From the NCBI GenBank assembly GCA_026119855.1, contig JAOWBW010000038.1, positions 1,539,824-1,603,823 on the forward strand: a stretch of DNA of 64,000 nt, in the 5' to 3' direction. A program made the position numbers and the translations under genes. Shown piece after piece: positions 33,606 to 45,432 of the stretch. Within the stretch, counting starts at the first letter, position 1, and each line of letters starts with the position of its first letter. This stretch comes from Campanula takesimana. Lineage: Eukaryota; Streptophyta; Magnoliopsida; Asterales; Campanulaceae. The notes under the pieces were generated by a model that saw nothing but the letters and a program-made list of their open reading frames with translations, did no database searches and was not told the DNA's origin.

Positions 33606-33843
33606 ATTATTTTTAAAAAAAAAAACTTGTACTTACTGCTTACTTTACCCACTCACATTCTAGTAGTGTTTTGGACAATTATATCCTCAACAAAATATTA
33701 GTCAGAAAAAAAAAAAAAAAAAAAACAATTAAGTTGGCGTTCAGCGTATAAAATTTTACAGTGCTTAAATTTTTTATAAAGGAATTCAGTCTTGGAACAT
33801 TGTATAACTATGGGGAGTTTTCTATTTCCTAAGGTAAATAATA

Positions 33844-34023
33844 CTCCCTCCGTCCCAAAATGATCTTCCTATTTGTCATTTCTCATTATCCCAAAAAGTT
33901 CTTCCCGTTTCTACATTTTGGCCTTAAAAGTGCATATAAACAAAACATGGCTACTGAAGCAAGTGTTCATATCCTTAAAAGTTTGAATAATCAAATGAGA
34001 AGATCATTTTGGGACGGAGGGAG
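33844..34023. mobile_element. Stowaway MITE
   Basis: Near-perfect inverted ends ctccctccgtcccaaaatga and tcattttgggacggagggag with TA on both sides. 180 bp. Confidence 0.95.
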
Positions 34024-34171
34024 TATTTAAAATTACGTATTGTTTTAAGTAGGTGAATGCTATAACACAACACAATAATGCCAACAGCCATGCCTCATAA
34101 GATCAACATGAAATTTTTTCTCAATTACAACTTTCAGGCATGGATTTTTGGGTTAGTGACAGAATACAAAC

Positions 34172-34712
34172 CTGAACCAAGTCCACAGCACGTTGTGAGC
34201 AGTTACAAGCGTTAATAAATATCTCCAGGTAAGTAGCAATTAACAGGAAAATTGTGTTTCCAGCTCCACAACCAACCTGCATAGCATAATAACTCAATAA
34301 CCTCACTACCATTGACATGGGAAAGCAACATAAACGATGTGAAATTAATGAATGAAAGTCTATAACTGGAAGAGCTACGGCTTGTGAATGTACAAGACAA
34401 TATAGGGCACACTTAAAATAAAGTTTCCTGAACAAAATAATTAATTTATGTTTGTTTATGAAAAATATGTATATATGTCCTCGCAAGGAGGCAGGGCTTG
34501 TGCGTTTGAGAACGCCCTGGTACAAGAGATTCGCAGCCTGCCGGCTCTGAGAAGTCCCAATGGCAGACAGTGCTAAACAAAAAATGGTTAAAATTTGAAT
34601 TCACTTTTGGGAGAGCTCAAATGTAAACCAACAAATTTTGGTAAAACAGTTCTTCAAGATATATGGCGAGACAAATGAAAATTACCTCTAGAACAACTTT
34701 CCTTCCTTCTCC
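34172..34712 (-). pseudogene. METTL2/6/8-like methyltransferase, two-exon fragment
   Basis: Exon A (34712-34686) encodes GEGRKVVLE and exon B (34276-34172) continues VGCGAGNTIFLLIATY, then FINACNCSQRAVDLVQ; both have proper GT-AG borders and phase 0. Together they are the SAM-binding motif I region of the METTL2/6/8 family, which in eukaryotes makes 3-methylcytidine in tRNA. The usual ACDFSPRAV reads ACNCSQRAV, losing the acidic residue that holds the SAM ribose. No exon for the conserved FFKDRHYLDKEW upstream part or for the C-terminal half was found on either side. A retained fragment, perhaps captured, is likeliest. Confidence 0.75.
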
Positions 34713-37086
34713 CTGAATAGCTATGTAGCAAGAAAACTTTAAGCTATAGAAAAAATATTTTATTGTTATTTTAGGGTTTTTTTTTTGAAAAAAAAAAAAA
34801 AAAAAAATTACGAATGCTAAATTATTCTTGTACTCACAGAAAAGTAGTTGCCCCATTCCTGGTTTAAGTAATGGCGATACTTAAAGAACTAATAAAAGAA
34901 AGGCATAACGTTAACTTCAATAGAACTGATCTAACACCACAAAGGGCTGTTGGTAAATGCAAGAGGTGCGACAATCCAGACAAACACACAATTTCCGTTC
35001 CAACAGACGACAACACCAACAAAACAATGGTTTCATGTATAGCACTCCAACTCCGCTTCGTTCTTAGAAAAGTTAGGACTAGAATTCGTTGTCAAGAGCT
35101 ACTAAGCTTATAGATCTGTAATGTAAGCACAAGCTCACTCGGAAGGTAAAAACGTCTACTTTTCTTTGACTTATACAGATATCCATCCATTATCATACTT
35201 ATCTAGCTTTCTCAACACCCCATGACATATATTCAATGGCAGAAAGAATCTACACAGCTAGCTAGATGTAGCACATGTGGATCTGAATTATTGTGCTATA
35301 AGAAATCAACTACCAGAAGCAGGTTTCGGGTAGCTGTGATATGAGACCATAGTAATGGCTGAAATTGGAGAATCTAACCTTGTCTTAATTTCTCAGCCTT
35401 TACCGTTTTAGAGAAATTGTTAACTGTTTCACTTAACTACTGTGATCATTGAGTTAGTTAAGAGGACATAGAAGCTAAAATTCATGACAGCCGCTGACGA
35501 CCAACCTTGTCCATTGACTTCTTAATCACCAAGCAAATTCAAGACACGGGATACTCATAAAATACAAGGGAAGCACAAAGGCAATGCAAAAAAGACATAA
35601 TTGAAAATGTCAATGACATTGAACAACAATAACAAAGCCTTAGTCCCATAACAACCATCAATAATAAAATTAGCCTAATTGCATGTTCCAGAACAAGAGA
35701 CGGAGTAGATAAATGAAATGTAACTTGCATGTAAGCCATCATATCATTGCTAGAGACTCTAGAACCTGCTTTCTTGCCTCAAAACCCAGTTATAGAATTT
35801 TTCCTGCAACCAGAAAGTATATATAAGTAATCACTTGGTTCAGTAACGTGTTTCAATGAAGAAGACTGTACAGTAGAAGGACAACAAGAAGAAGATGACA
35901 ATGCAGAGAAAATTGATCAAAGCTTAAATAAAACATTAAAACAAAAAAATGATGAAGAATGAGCACTTGAATCCCACTACATAATCAAACTATCCATGCC
36001 TCACAAGGTCCCATAAGTGGTGGACCTGGAGAGTACTCAATGGCAAACCTCATCCCTTAAGATTCTGAGACACCTCCCAAACTCTCAGGCCACTCACTAG
36101 CCTGAAATCTCCTCCAAGCTTCAGACAGTCACAAACATTTTAAATCAATAAATAGGGTGGTTTCAATGAAGAGAATCCTGTTCACATCTCTATAATATTG
36201 AAAGAAAAAAACATAAATTTACCTTATTCTTGGGATTTTATTGAAGCCAAATTCAAATCATCTTCCTCATTCACTTCCTCCTCTGACAAATCTCCAAGCA
36301 AAGGCCTTAGTTTCCAAACAAAAACCCATATCGATGGAATAGAAAAGAGAGATTCCATCAAAACAGATTTCGATTTCTCTTTCTCTTCTTCAAGAAGAGA
36401 ACACAATGAAACCAAAATCAATAGGAGGAAATTGATTAATTCCCAGTGGGAGTGTTTAACTAATTAGATCTTAAACAGAAAATAACAGCTACAAAAATTG
36501 AATCAAAAAATCTTAATTTATAAACTGAAATTGAAATTGTGGCCCTAAATTGAAAGAGGTGAGAGTTTTTAGCAGTTACATAACAGCGATTTGGACTCCG
36601 AGTCGAGAAAGTCGTTTGAGCCACTGCGATCTATCGATGGAGCCAGCCCGACATCGACCAAGGAGGGTAGAGCCGAGCCTCTGTTAGCTGGAGTTGCTTC
36701 TTCATGATGGAGATGGAGATGGAGATGGAGATGGGAGTAAAATTGATGAAGAAAGGTTGAGGGGCGGAAAGAGAAGGCGCTTTGGGAGTCACATACGGGC
36801 TGAAGAAGGAGTCGAGAGAAGTAGCGTACATGTGGATATTTTTGGGGAAGTGACGAGAGTAGATAAGATCGAGAAGGAGAGAGATCGAGAAGGACCTGCC
36901 ATAAATCACGCAACTTTCCAAATTCTCCGGCCAGGATCAACCTTTTCCAGGTTTCCGTTTTCAGAAGAATGGTTTTGAGCGGGAAACTAAAATAAAAGGG
37001 GGCTTAGACTACTTCAACCATTATTTATATATAGATGGGGTGATCAAAAACTCCCACTTTTCATTATCTTTTTAGATATATTTATA
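34713..37086. other. Fragment-rich intergenic DNA
   Basis: Contains the right copy of the 28.9-kb direct repeat (35453-35613). The minus strand of 36569-36940 is GC-richer, starts after a pyrimidine-rich leader-like stretch and has open frames with (CATCTC)n; it looks like a captured 5' leader and first exon, but I cannot name it. No complete gene. Confidence 0.4.
35453..35613. repeat. Direct repeat, right copy
   Basis: Matches 28862-29020 in the same orientation. Confidence 0.85.
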
Positions 37087-37097
37087 CTCCCTCCGTC

Positions 37098-38283
37098 TAG
37101 GCCTGGCAATCAGGGGCGGATCTACTAGTGTGCCTACACTTGCCCAGGCAATGGTGAAAAAAAAAATTTATTTATTTTTTTTTTACATTTTGAGTAAATA
37201 ATTTCATAACTGTGCGCCTAGTTTACATAATCTTTAGGTAGCTTAGTTGTTTGAGATGTTAGTTTTTTGCCAAGTGACATGGGTTCAACTCCCACTAGTT
37301 GCAAATAGTTTCCATTTTTTTTTAAAAACTCTAATAGGTGAGCTTTCTTCAAAGTTTTTGTAAAATTCTTTTGATACCACTTAAAATATTTTTTCCCTCT
37401 ACTATGATTTTCTTTTTAAAAACATCAATGTAAAAAAAAAAAAGTTAAAAAAAATCTTAACCATCACTTTAACTGACATTAATATAAAATTTTGTAGTTG
37501 TTCATGACATAAGCTTTCTTGTTCAAATTCAAAAAAAAAAAAAAAAAAATCTTGACCACTTATGTTTTTAAATTTGCTCATCATTTTTATTTCTATTTTG
37601 TCGATTTATCAACTATTATTGTGTGAATGATTTTTTCTTTACTAGCTATTTTTAGAATGGAACATCGACCTTTTCCAATAATTCCAAAATTTTACTTAGG
37701 GTAAATTGCCTTAGTATTTTACTACCTCCGTCCCACTTGAAAAGGTTGAAGGTTGATATTCCTTTTTGAGTTGTCACACTTGAAGGGTAACTTTCGTCTT
37801 TAAGAAGCACTAATACCAGAGTACACTAAAAAAAAAATATCGGGGGCGCTGCCCCCGAACCCCTGTTCATTTTAGTTTCACGGTATTATTTTTTCTCGCA
37901 AAAAGTAGGCAACACCAAATGTTTTAGTGTAGATCCGCCACTGCTGGCAATTGTGGCCGGTTACCCGCTAACCCGACCCAATCCGTTTAAGTTAGCGGGT
38001 TAAAACGAGTCACTCATTTCAACCAGCGAAGGTTAACGGGTCGACCCAACTCAACCCACCCGTTTCAACCCGCGAGAACAAATAGCTTGGGTCGACATCC
38101 TAAAGTAAAAAAACAATTTAAAAAAAAATAAAAATAAACGGGTCGACCCGGCACAACCCGTTACGCGCCCCGTTTCAACCCGACCCGTTTGACATGTAAA
38201 TTTAAACGGGTTGTGGCGGGTAGACTCGTCTTAACCCGCCAACCAGCCAGAACCCAACCCAACCCGCCAAATTGCCAGGATTA
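37098..38283. mobile_element. hAT-like element, middle layer
   Basis: Ends taggcctggcaat and attgccaggatta. Flanks cctccgtc (37090-37097) and cctcggtc (38284-38291) form an 8-bp duplication with one mismatch. The interior has many gggttaa/aacccg repeats (37965-38270). Confidence 0.7.
37111..37943. mobile_element. hAT-like element, inner layer
   Basis: Ends caggggcggatctac and gtagatccgccactg. A perfect 8-bp duplication, ctggcaat, at 37103-37110 and 37944-37951. 833 bp, no transposase. The gggggcgctgcccccgaac phrase near the right end recurs in similar elements at 42711 and 62241. Confidence 0.85.
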
Positions 38284-38421
38284 CCTCGGTCCCAAATTGA
38301 ATGTCCACTTTCAGGATAAACTTTTTGCCAAAATGGACATTCGTTTTGAGACGGATAGAGTATATGACCTTCATTAGAAATAGGCTGCCTCTTTTGGGAC
38401 AAACTCCTTTTATCAGAAATA

Positions 38422-38705
38422 CTCCCTCCGTCCCATCTCACCGGAGACCTAAGAGGTGAGCACAATAACTAAGGAAAAAGAATAAAATAAGGAAAATGTG
38501 TGGTAGAAAATGAAGAGAGAGAATGAGTGGGGTTAATAGCAGGTTGGTTGAATGAATTGTGTGGTGGAAAATGAAGAGAGAAAATGAGTGGGTGGGGTAG
38601 ATTGAATATAAAATTATAAAAAAAAAAAATCATTTTGGAAAGTTTCAAGTGAAGTGGGATGGACCAAAATGAAAATAAGTCTAAAGTGAGGTGGGAGGGA
38701 GGGAG
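38422..38705. mobile_element. Stowaway MITE
   Basis: Ends ctccctccgtcccatctcac and gtgaggtgggagggagggag, TA-flanked. 284 bp, same subfamily and length as 57331-57614. Confidence 0.9.
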
Positions 38706-38739
38706 TATACGTTTTGGAATTAAGATGCTTGGTGATTAC

Positions 38740-38884
38740 CTTCAAGTTTCCTTTTATTGTTAGCTCTTCTTCTCTTCCTCTCAGCCTGAGTTAGTTCGGC
38801 TTCTTCCTTGATATCTCCTTTGCCAGCAAACACTTCCTCGTGTGCCAGCATGGCAGCATCCGAGACTGCTAGAGGTGCATTAAT
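38740..38884 (-). pseudogene. Single exon resembling MPP10 (U3 snoRNP) C-terminus
   Basis: One exon with AG acceptor and GT donor encodes INAPLAVSDAAMLAHEEVFA, then GKGDIKEEAELTQAERKRRR and ANNKRKLE. This matches my memory of the conserved C-terminal part of plant MPP10, a component of the U3 snoRNP in 18S rRNA processing. No neighbouring exon was found within several kb on either side, so it is an isolated fragment. The conserved APEEVF motif reads AHEEVF. It has the same strand as the RBOH and METTL fragments and the Helitron end. Confidence 0.65.
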
Positions 38885-40037
38885 CTGTATCCACAAACTG
38901 TTAGAAATATTACAACATTATTGAAGAAAAAACAGAATACAATTACAAAAAATCAATAGAATTGAACTTGACAAATGCACACATGAATCCGAGGCACAAA
39001 TCGTCAAATTTTAACTGAAATTTGCACCCCTTGTACACCTGGGCGCGAGGGAGAGTCTCTACTCTTTACAAAATTAACCCCTATAAATGGTTAATTGTAT
39101 TTAAACTAGCTCAACCTTTTATTCAAATCCAATGTGGGGTCAATTCTCAAGACTTTACCCACCAATGGTATTTTTGAATATTTCCTTCTTTATCCTATTT
39201 GGGAAGCCTCCTTTAAAGCCAAGGTTCTTAGGAAGCTTTCTCTTCCTTTTCAACGTGGGATACTAACCCACTTCTCAACTTACCCATTTCCTTTTGAGCC
39301 TTTAATTTCCTACCTTCCAAGATTTAAATTGGACACACCAACTTATTATTCTCATGTAGGAAAATAACCATCCACGTTAATATTTAAAATCGACAAACGA
39401 TTTTTCTAAGGAAATGCGCGCAATTTCCTTCACACATTTAGACATTTTTCCAACACAAACAAGACACAAAAGTTAGTTCAACTTCTTCCTTGGTATCTCA
39501 GTTGTTTAGTCGTTGGAGTTGATCTTGTTCTTAGTAGTTGTTGTTTGGTCTCCGGAGTTGATCGTATTCTTATTAGTTTAGTTGACAACTAAAAACTTAC
39601 TGATAAGTTTTCAATTTTTGGTCGCAGGAGTTGGTATTTGTTGGAGGAGATGGGGAGGTGTGGCCTAAGGTGATGGTGATTGTATAGAAAATAAAATGAT
39701 GAAGAGGCTCTACTTAGTAAAATAATGAGGAGAGTGTACTCATTAAAGGAATGTTTGTCCATTAGAAAGTTAGGGAAAATATGGGAGAATTGATAATTCC
39801 TTGTCTTGGATGTAGTATTGGTTAGAATGAAGAACTATATGATAAATGCCCATTATTTATCGGTTATAGTTTTTTGAAATTTCACAATGATAATTAAATT
39901 AAATTTAACGTTTGACCGAATCAATTGAATCGACCATAAAAAATGAAATAAAACAAACTCTCCAAACATTCAATGTGTTGATCACAAAAAAAGTGAGGCA
40001 AACTTTTCAAAACAACAAAGTATGGTAGTCTTTCCTT
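38885..40037. other. AT-rich intergenic DNA
   Basis: No gene or defined element is seen. Confidence 0.5.
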
Positions 40038-40217
40038 TTGTTTTTTTTTTTTTTATTCAACTCACACACCCACCCACCCACACATGCACGCTCAGAAGCG
40101 CCTAGGAGATAAATCCTAGGGAGAGAAAGCCTTCCCTCTAACTTCTGGGGGGATCGAACCCATGACCTCCAGGTTGGAAGCCAAAAGCTCTAGCCATCAG
40201 GCCAAGTCCCCATGTGC
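40038..40217 (-). mobile_element. tRNA-derived SINE with poly-A tail
   Basis: On the minus strand an A-box-like ctgatggctagagct is followed about 35 bases later by the B-box gggttcgatcc, and the element ends in an A-run (the T-run at 40038-40054). Perfect 14-bp target duplication ggtagtctttcctt at 40024-40037 and 40218-40231. Confidence 0.85.
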
Positions 40218-40645
40218 GGTAGTCTTTCCTTCTCAAAATACTTGCGGTTGTAGAAGAAATTTTATCTCAAAATACTTACAGTTTTTACAGTTTTCATAAA
40301 ATTTTGGCACACTTTGCCTAAACTATCTTTATTGTAAAAACATTTAATTACTTAGGTACTTGAAATATTCAATGGGTAATATTTTTGACTGACTGTTGTC
40401 ATTTTTTTTTATTCTAGGGAAGTTCTCGTTCCTTCACCTCTACGATTCAGTAAAGCGGCTTCTTCGAAATTGTAATCAGATAGATCTAGAAACTACCGAA
40501 TTCAGTATCTTTACGAAAACTTGAACCTTTTTCATTCCCCTCTTTTTTATGCTTTTTGTGAATTCCTAACTTTCCTGACAGCTTAGTGACGAGACAGAGA
40601 GGAAGTTTTTCTTGGAATCCATTTATTTCTGGCGGGGGTGTAGGC

Positions 40646-40993
40646 TAGGGATGGCTAAACCGGACCGGAACCGGCAAACCGGACCGGAGAAGCACGGAAC
40701 CAGAGCAAACCGGCGAATAAACCGGAACCGCCATTCATCCGGGCCGGTTACGGTTGACATAAATGGCGAACCGGACCGAAAATCCCTTGTTTTTCAATAA
40801 TTTTTAACATGTTTATTCATTATTGTATGATAAAAAAAAAAAAGGCGTGGAACAGGACCGGAACCGGACCAGAACCGTGCCGGAACCGGATTGTGGTAAC
40901 CGGAACCGGTGTAACCAAGGGCCGATTAAGGTTCACATAAATGGCGAACCGAAACCGCCGGTTCCGAACCTGAATCGGAACTGGCCATCCCTA
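40646..40993. mobile_element. hAT-like MITE
   Basis: Ends tagggatggc and gccatcccta; the interior is rich in ccggaccgg/aaccgg repeats. Perfect 8-bp duplication gtgtaggc at 40638-40645 and 40994-41001. 348 bp. Confidence 0.9.
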
Positions 40994-41290
40994 GTGTAGG
41001 CTGAGAAGCAAAAGGAGGAATTCGTTTTCGAAAATGTTTTGCCTTTTCTTTCTTGCTCTTCACTTTGCTCTTCACTCTGATTTTCTAAGTCTGCACTTCA
41101 TGAAGCCGCTCGGAATTTAATTTTCCATTGACCCATACTGATGAGAATTTGACTCCGAGCTTGAAGAATTCGTAAAGATCCGGCGTATTTTGGAGTGTTC
41201 CCCTGGCCGGATCCTTATTTGTATTGATTATTTCCTTAAATATGTGTGAGAAGTCCTACAATTACAAATATTTTGTGACGGAGAAAGGAG

Positions 41291-41445
41291 TAAATATAAA
41301 GTTACAAAAAAAGTGTCACAAATTTGATCTACAAACTGATGTACCATAATTTTATTGATATTTTTAATTAAAATGTACCAAATTTATAATCAATATAATC
41401 AATAAAATATCGACAATTTAGTTCATTTGGTATCCATTATTTTGT
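41291..41445 (+). repeat. Copy of the ~165-bp repeat family
   Basis: taaatataaagttac, acaaactgatgtaccat, ttgatatttttaatta and aataaaatatc in family order. A Stowaway starts immediately after (41447). Confidence 0.55.
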
Positions 41446-41446
41446 A

Positions 41447-42006
41447 CTCCCTCCGTCCCAGTTTAATGTTCTTACTTTCCTTTTTGGTATGTCACAGTAT
41501 AACGTTCTTAGTTGCTTTATTCCTTAAATAGCAAATGATTAATACTCCCTCCGTCCCTCTTTAATCTACAAAAATTACTCATTTGGTTGTCCCACTCTAA
41601 CTTACAAAATCCTAAAATGGAAATATTTTAATACTTTTAAAATTGTGGGGACCCACTTGTCATACTCACAACAACTATCCACTAACTATTCTCCATCATA
41701 CTTTCTCTCTTCCACCCAACCATCTACACTTACAACACATCATCTTTTTCACTTTTACCTTAATTAATGTGCCCAACTCATTTTTGTAAGTTAAAGAGGG
41801 ACGGAGAGAGTAGTATTTTGGACAATCTTGTCCTTAAAGTTCATATATTACAAAAAAAAAATCACTTAACTATCTACTTTTCACCCCACTTGCTTTATGA
41901 ATGAACAATTATATCATCCACCCACTGCTATTCATGAGCCAAGTTTACTTTTATTTCTCAATAAAGAGAGTAAAAAAAAATAAAAAATTAACATAGCCCG
42001 GAGGAG
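41447..42006. mobile_element. Stowaway MITE holding a second Stowaway
   Basis: Starts ctccctccgtcccagttt after TA at 41445-41446; the right end is decayed (cccggaggag then TA). The inner copy is 41545-41810. Confidence 0.65.
41545..41810. mobile_element. Nested Stowaway MITE
   Basis: Ends ctccctccgtccctctttaa and ttaaagagggacggagagag, TA-flanked. 266 bp. Confidence 0.9.
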
Positions 42007-43087
42007 TATCAAAATTCTCAAAAGATGTGCAGTGAGTGGGTTACACCTCCTCAACTTTGGAGTTACTCAGAAAGGAAAAGTGAAAATATGTCAGTGTCCC
42101 TCTTCATTCAGTTCACCATCTTTTGACTTGTTTCTTTGACATGTAATCACATTTTTAAATTCCCTTCAACCCCACTTTCTTTTCTTTTCTTTGGATATAA
42201 TTTTTCCATACAGTTTAATTAGTCTCATTATGAAGTTACTAATAGGAAAACCACAAAGTAGTTATGTTAGTTAAAACATCATTTTCAAGTCATCCCTACT
42301 CAAACCATATTATTCTATCTGTTCACATATTTTAAACTCATTGCTTCCTTAGGATTTTTATATTTTTTTCCCTAAATCTTTTCAAGAAAATTGTGGGCAA
42401 ATTAATTTTTCTATAAATAAGTTATAATAAGTTCTGTTTTTAAATGATTTAGGGTTTAAAAGTAATACTAATATTAAAAAGTAAACTTTTTATAACTTAT
42501 GAAAAAACTAATTTCCCCTAAAATCTACTCAGATCTTTTTAGTTTCATGTGAGCTGACCCAAAAAAATTAAAGAAAGAATGGTAAACTTGTCCATAAAAA
42601 ATCCATAAATTTTAAGGGTACCCAAAAAATATGCTCAAGTTAGATTCTTTACTAGAGTTGGAGCAAAAATGTTAACTAAAGGTAAGAAACATGAAGATGA
42701 TTCAGCAAGCAGTGGCGGATCTTGAACCCCTCTTCACGGGGTCAGTATAATAAATTTTGAAAATTGTAAAAAATAAATTTGAAAAAATTACAAAACTCAG
42801 GAGGTTTAAGTAAATGGGAATTTTTTTCATATATAGACATAATTACAGTATACAAACAATGGCAAATCTTCTAGGCAAGGTTAAACTATTCAGTTAACCA
42901 ACCGTGTGTTCTTCAAACCAAAACTCACTCTAATATTTTCACTTTCTTTCGTCTATAAATAGTTGTTTAAAAATAATCTCAGTCTGTCAATCTTTGTTGA
43001 TCTTCCGTATTATGTATGCCTCCGCCTCCCTCCACGGGAAAAAAAGCTTTCCCTCGTTACCATCACGAAACTCGGTTAGGGTGCATA
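42007..43087. other. Intergenic DNA downstream of the membrane-protein gene
   Basis: Contains a cagtggcggatcttgaacc phrase at about 42711, like the end of the hAT-like family at 37111, but its partner end is not clear. The 3' UTR of the gene at 43088 should lie at its right edge. Confidence 0.4.
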
Positions 43088-45417
43088 CTATTGTGGACAC
43101 TGATACGTCTCAGGAAACCATTTAGATAGCAGATGGTGTTTCAGCTTCATTACCAATGCGAAAATTACATAGCACGGTATATGCAAGAATGCCACTGATG
43201 AGTACCTGGAATTTTTTTAATTCAAGAAATGAACATTAGTCGTTAAAAGGGCAACCTGATACTACAAGAGCTCTCACAATGTGTGAGGTCCAGGGAAGGG
43301 TCCGGCCCACATGGACATTTAAACAAAAATAAACTAATTGAACTTCTTTGATGCAACAATGAATATACTTCTCACATCCATGCTTCTTTTATTTCCAAAT
43401 AAAACATGAAAGATGTGATTGTTAGGACTACATACCATAGAGGGGCAAACGACGATGATAGATCAAGAAAAGGATATGGCCACCTGTTGGGAGATTGATC
43501 AATCAGAGTTAGTTAGTTAGGGTATAAGGCAACTAATGGATGAAAATGAGGGAAATTGGATTAGTATCGCTAGGAAAATCAAATGGTTTTACCAGATTGA
43601 GATGCAAGCATGAACGATCCACTGGAAAACGACGTATACAGCTGTCCAAAGGAAGAAGTATGCAATTCGAAACCAAGGGAACCGCTGCAGTTGGATTATT
43701 CACAATCAAAGTTACATTAATAAACTCAAAAGGGTAATGCTTAAAGAGAACAGAAGGGTCCCAAGAGAGAAAATTTGTCTGATAGTTGGTAGATGTGGAT
43801 CTGACAAGGAACAGCAAACTTACCAAGCAATTCAAGGCCGTGTCACCAATTAGAAAAACGGCGTTAATTGTGTGCATATTTATAATCAACTGCAACGTAA
43901 AACAAAATGTGTCAACGTTGTTCAGAAAAATAAAAAGAAAACTGCATGTTCATATCTATTAAGTTTTCTTGAATGTTACTTAAAAGTAACATATAAATGA
44001 AGCTATATATGAATACTTACAAAATTTAAATTGTAATCTTTAATGGCGAGAAATGGAACAATTATAAACCAAAAGACACAGTCAGTCAGCACAACTGCCC
44101 CAGCATTCATCTGTTCATGAGGACAGTAAACTGTTAAAAATTTGAAGCAAGATGCAATTTATTGCTCAGTTGCATTGTCGTGTTACTTTTATTCGTGTTT
44201 ATATATATACCTGGAAGATGATTTGAAATGTATAACCCCAAAAGCCAGCAATTTGGCGATCCTGTCTTTCCTCATTAGTATGGCCTAAGCGCTTATGAGA
44301 ACCTTGCTCTGCATCTAACTCCCCGCTTCTATCACCACCTACTTTGTTGTGATGGTGCAAGCATCCATAAGCGGAGAGCAATGAACCAAGCTGTACACAT
44401 ACATGGTAAAGGTCATCAGCAAAATAAACACACTTATAAAAAAAATGAGAAAAAGACGTTAAGAAAACAAATTCAAATGAATAAATATTAAATTCTCGAT
44501 AAACATACCCCAAAATAAAAGGTAACCAATGTGAATGTCCACCTGCCAAGACACAATATCAGAGGAAAGTTTCCAGAATTAGCGACAATTTTCTTTTCAC
44601 AGCGAGCTTAATTTTAACAGTACGGCAAATAGAAAGGGCATCAAATTAAGGGATGGGGTTGAAAAACAAGAAACAGCTCTTGACATAGATTGGAGCACAA
44701 GATGCCAAAACTTTGTTTACATTTCTTTGTAAAACCCTTCGATTAGCAAGTTATTATGCAGTATTTCAAACTTATATCACGATTTCAAATCTCAATTATG
44801 CTAAAACAAAAATAAAATTTAAAAGTTCAAACTAACTAAATAATGACCGACGAAGTAAAGTTGCAACAAAAGTTAAAACTAAATAAATTAGTCGAGTTCA
44901 ACTGACATGTCCAATATTCTCTTTATCATGTGAAAAAACAGAATCAATTCCCATCCCATTAATTTAATGCAAGATTTGTAAAAAAGAATGAATGAAATGG
45001 ATCCAAGAAGAAAGGCGGAAAAAAAACTTACTGAGTGTAGTAGTAAAATTCATCTCCTCCATCAACAGCAGTATACAAGATGAGAAGAATCAAAAGGACC
45101 AAGAAAGCGACAACTCGAAAAGCTAGCAACCAAGCAGGATGTATTCCTTTCAAACATGGCCCCCAAACTTCATCTGCATACAGTATTCCTACAGGTTCTT
45201 CTTCTTCTTGATGTTGTTGGCTTCTTTCTCTGTTTCCAGTTCTTGAATTTCGAGGTCCTTCGTACTTTGTAATTAAATATGTTGCTAAACCCATAGAAAC
45301 TATAATCCATATGGAACATAATAAGACTCTCCAGTTTAGCCAGTAACTCGAGGTCATTGTATTGGCAGTCATGACTGGTTGCCAAGAACCTTTTTTGGAT
45401 CCTGCTAAAAAATCCAT
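43088..45417 (-). CDS. Multi-pass membrane protein, plant Rolling-stone-like family (337 aa)
   Basis: Eight exons on the minus strand: 45417-45032, 44542-44509, 44390-44211, 44110-44021, 43889-43824, 43684-43593, 43483-43436 and 43205-43088; all GT-AG, phases agree, 1014 nt. The protein begins MDFLAGSKKGSWQPV. About six or seven hydrophobic segments: near 26-48, 97-118, 128-146, 205-230, 232-255, 260-285 and 305-325. Recognisable phrases are SYWLNWRVLLCSIW, LYADEVWGPCLKGIHPAWLL, WTFTLVTFYFGLGSLLSAYGC, a Cys/His-containing cytosolic loop (HHHNKVGGDRSGE) and FQWIVHACISIWWPYPFLDL. It resembles a conserved plant family of uncharacterised transmembrane proteins distantly related to animal Rolling stone; the biochemical role is unknown. 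A non-coding first exon lies at about 46040-46215. Confidence 0.9.
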
Positions 45418-45432
45418 GCTTGTTTTAATGTA

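Larger units (their letters stand above)
37087..38360. mobile_element. Stowaway MITE, outermost layer of a triple nest
   Basis: Starts ctccctccgtct after TA (37085-37086) and ends gttttgagacggatagag before TA (38361-38362). The interior tgaatgtccac and aaatggacattc halves pair. It is interrupted by 37098-38283. Confidence 0.75.

Noticed and set aside
37240..37330. tRNA-like A and B boxes (gtagcttagttgtttgag, gggttcaactccc)
   Set aside because: No cloverleaf can be drawn and the sequence lies inside an hAT-like element; at most an old SINE scrap. No true tRNA gene was found in the window.
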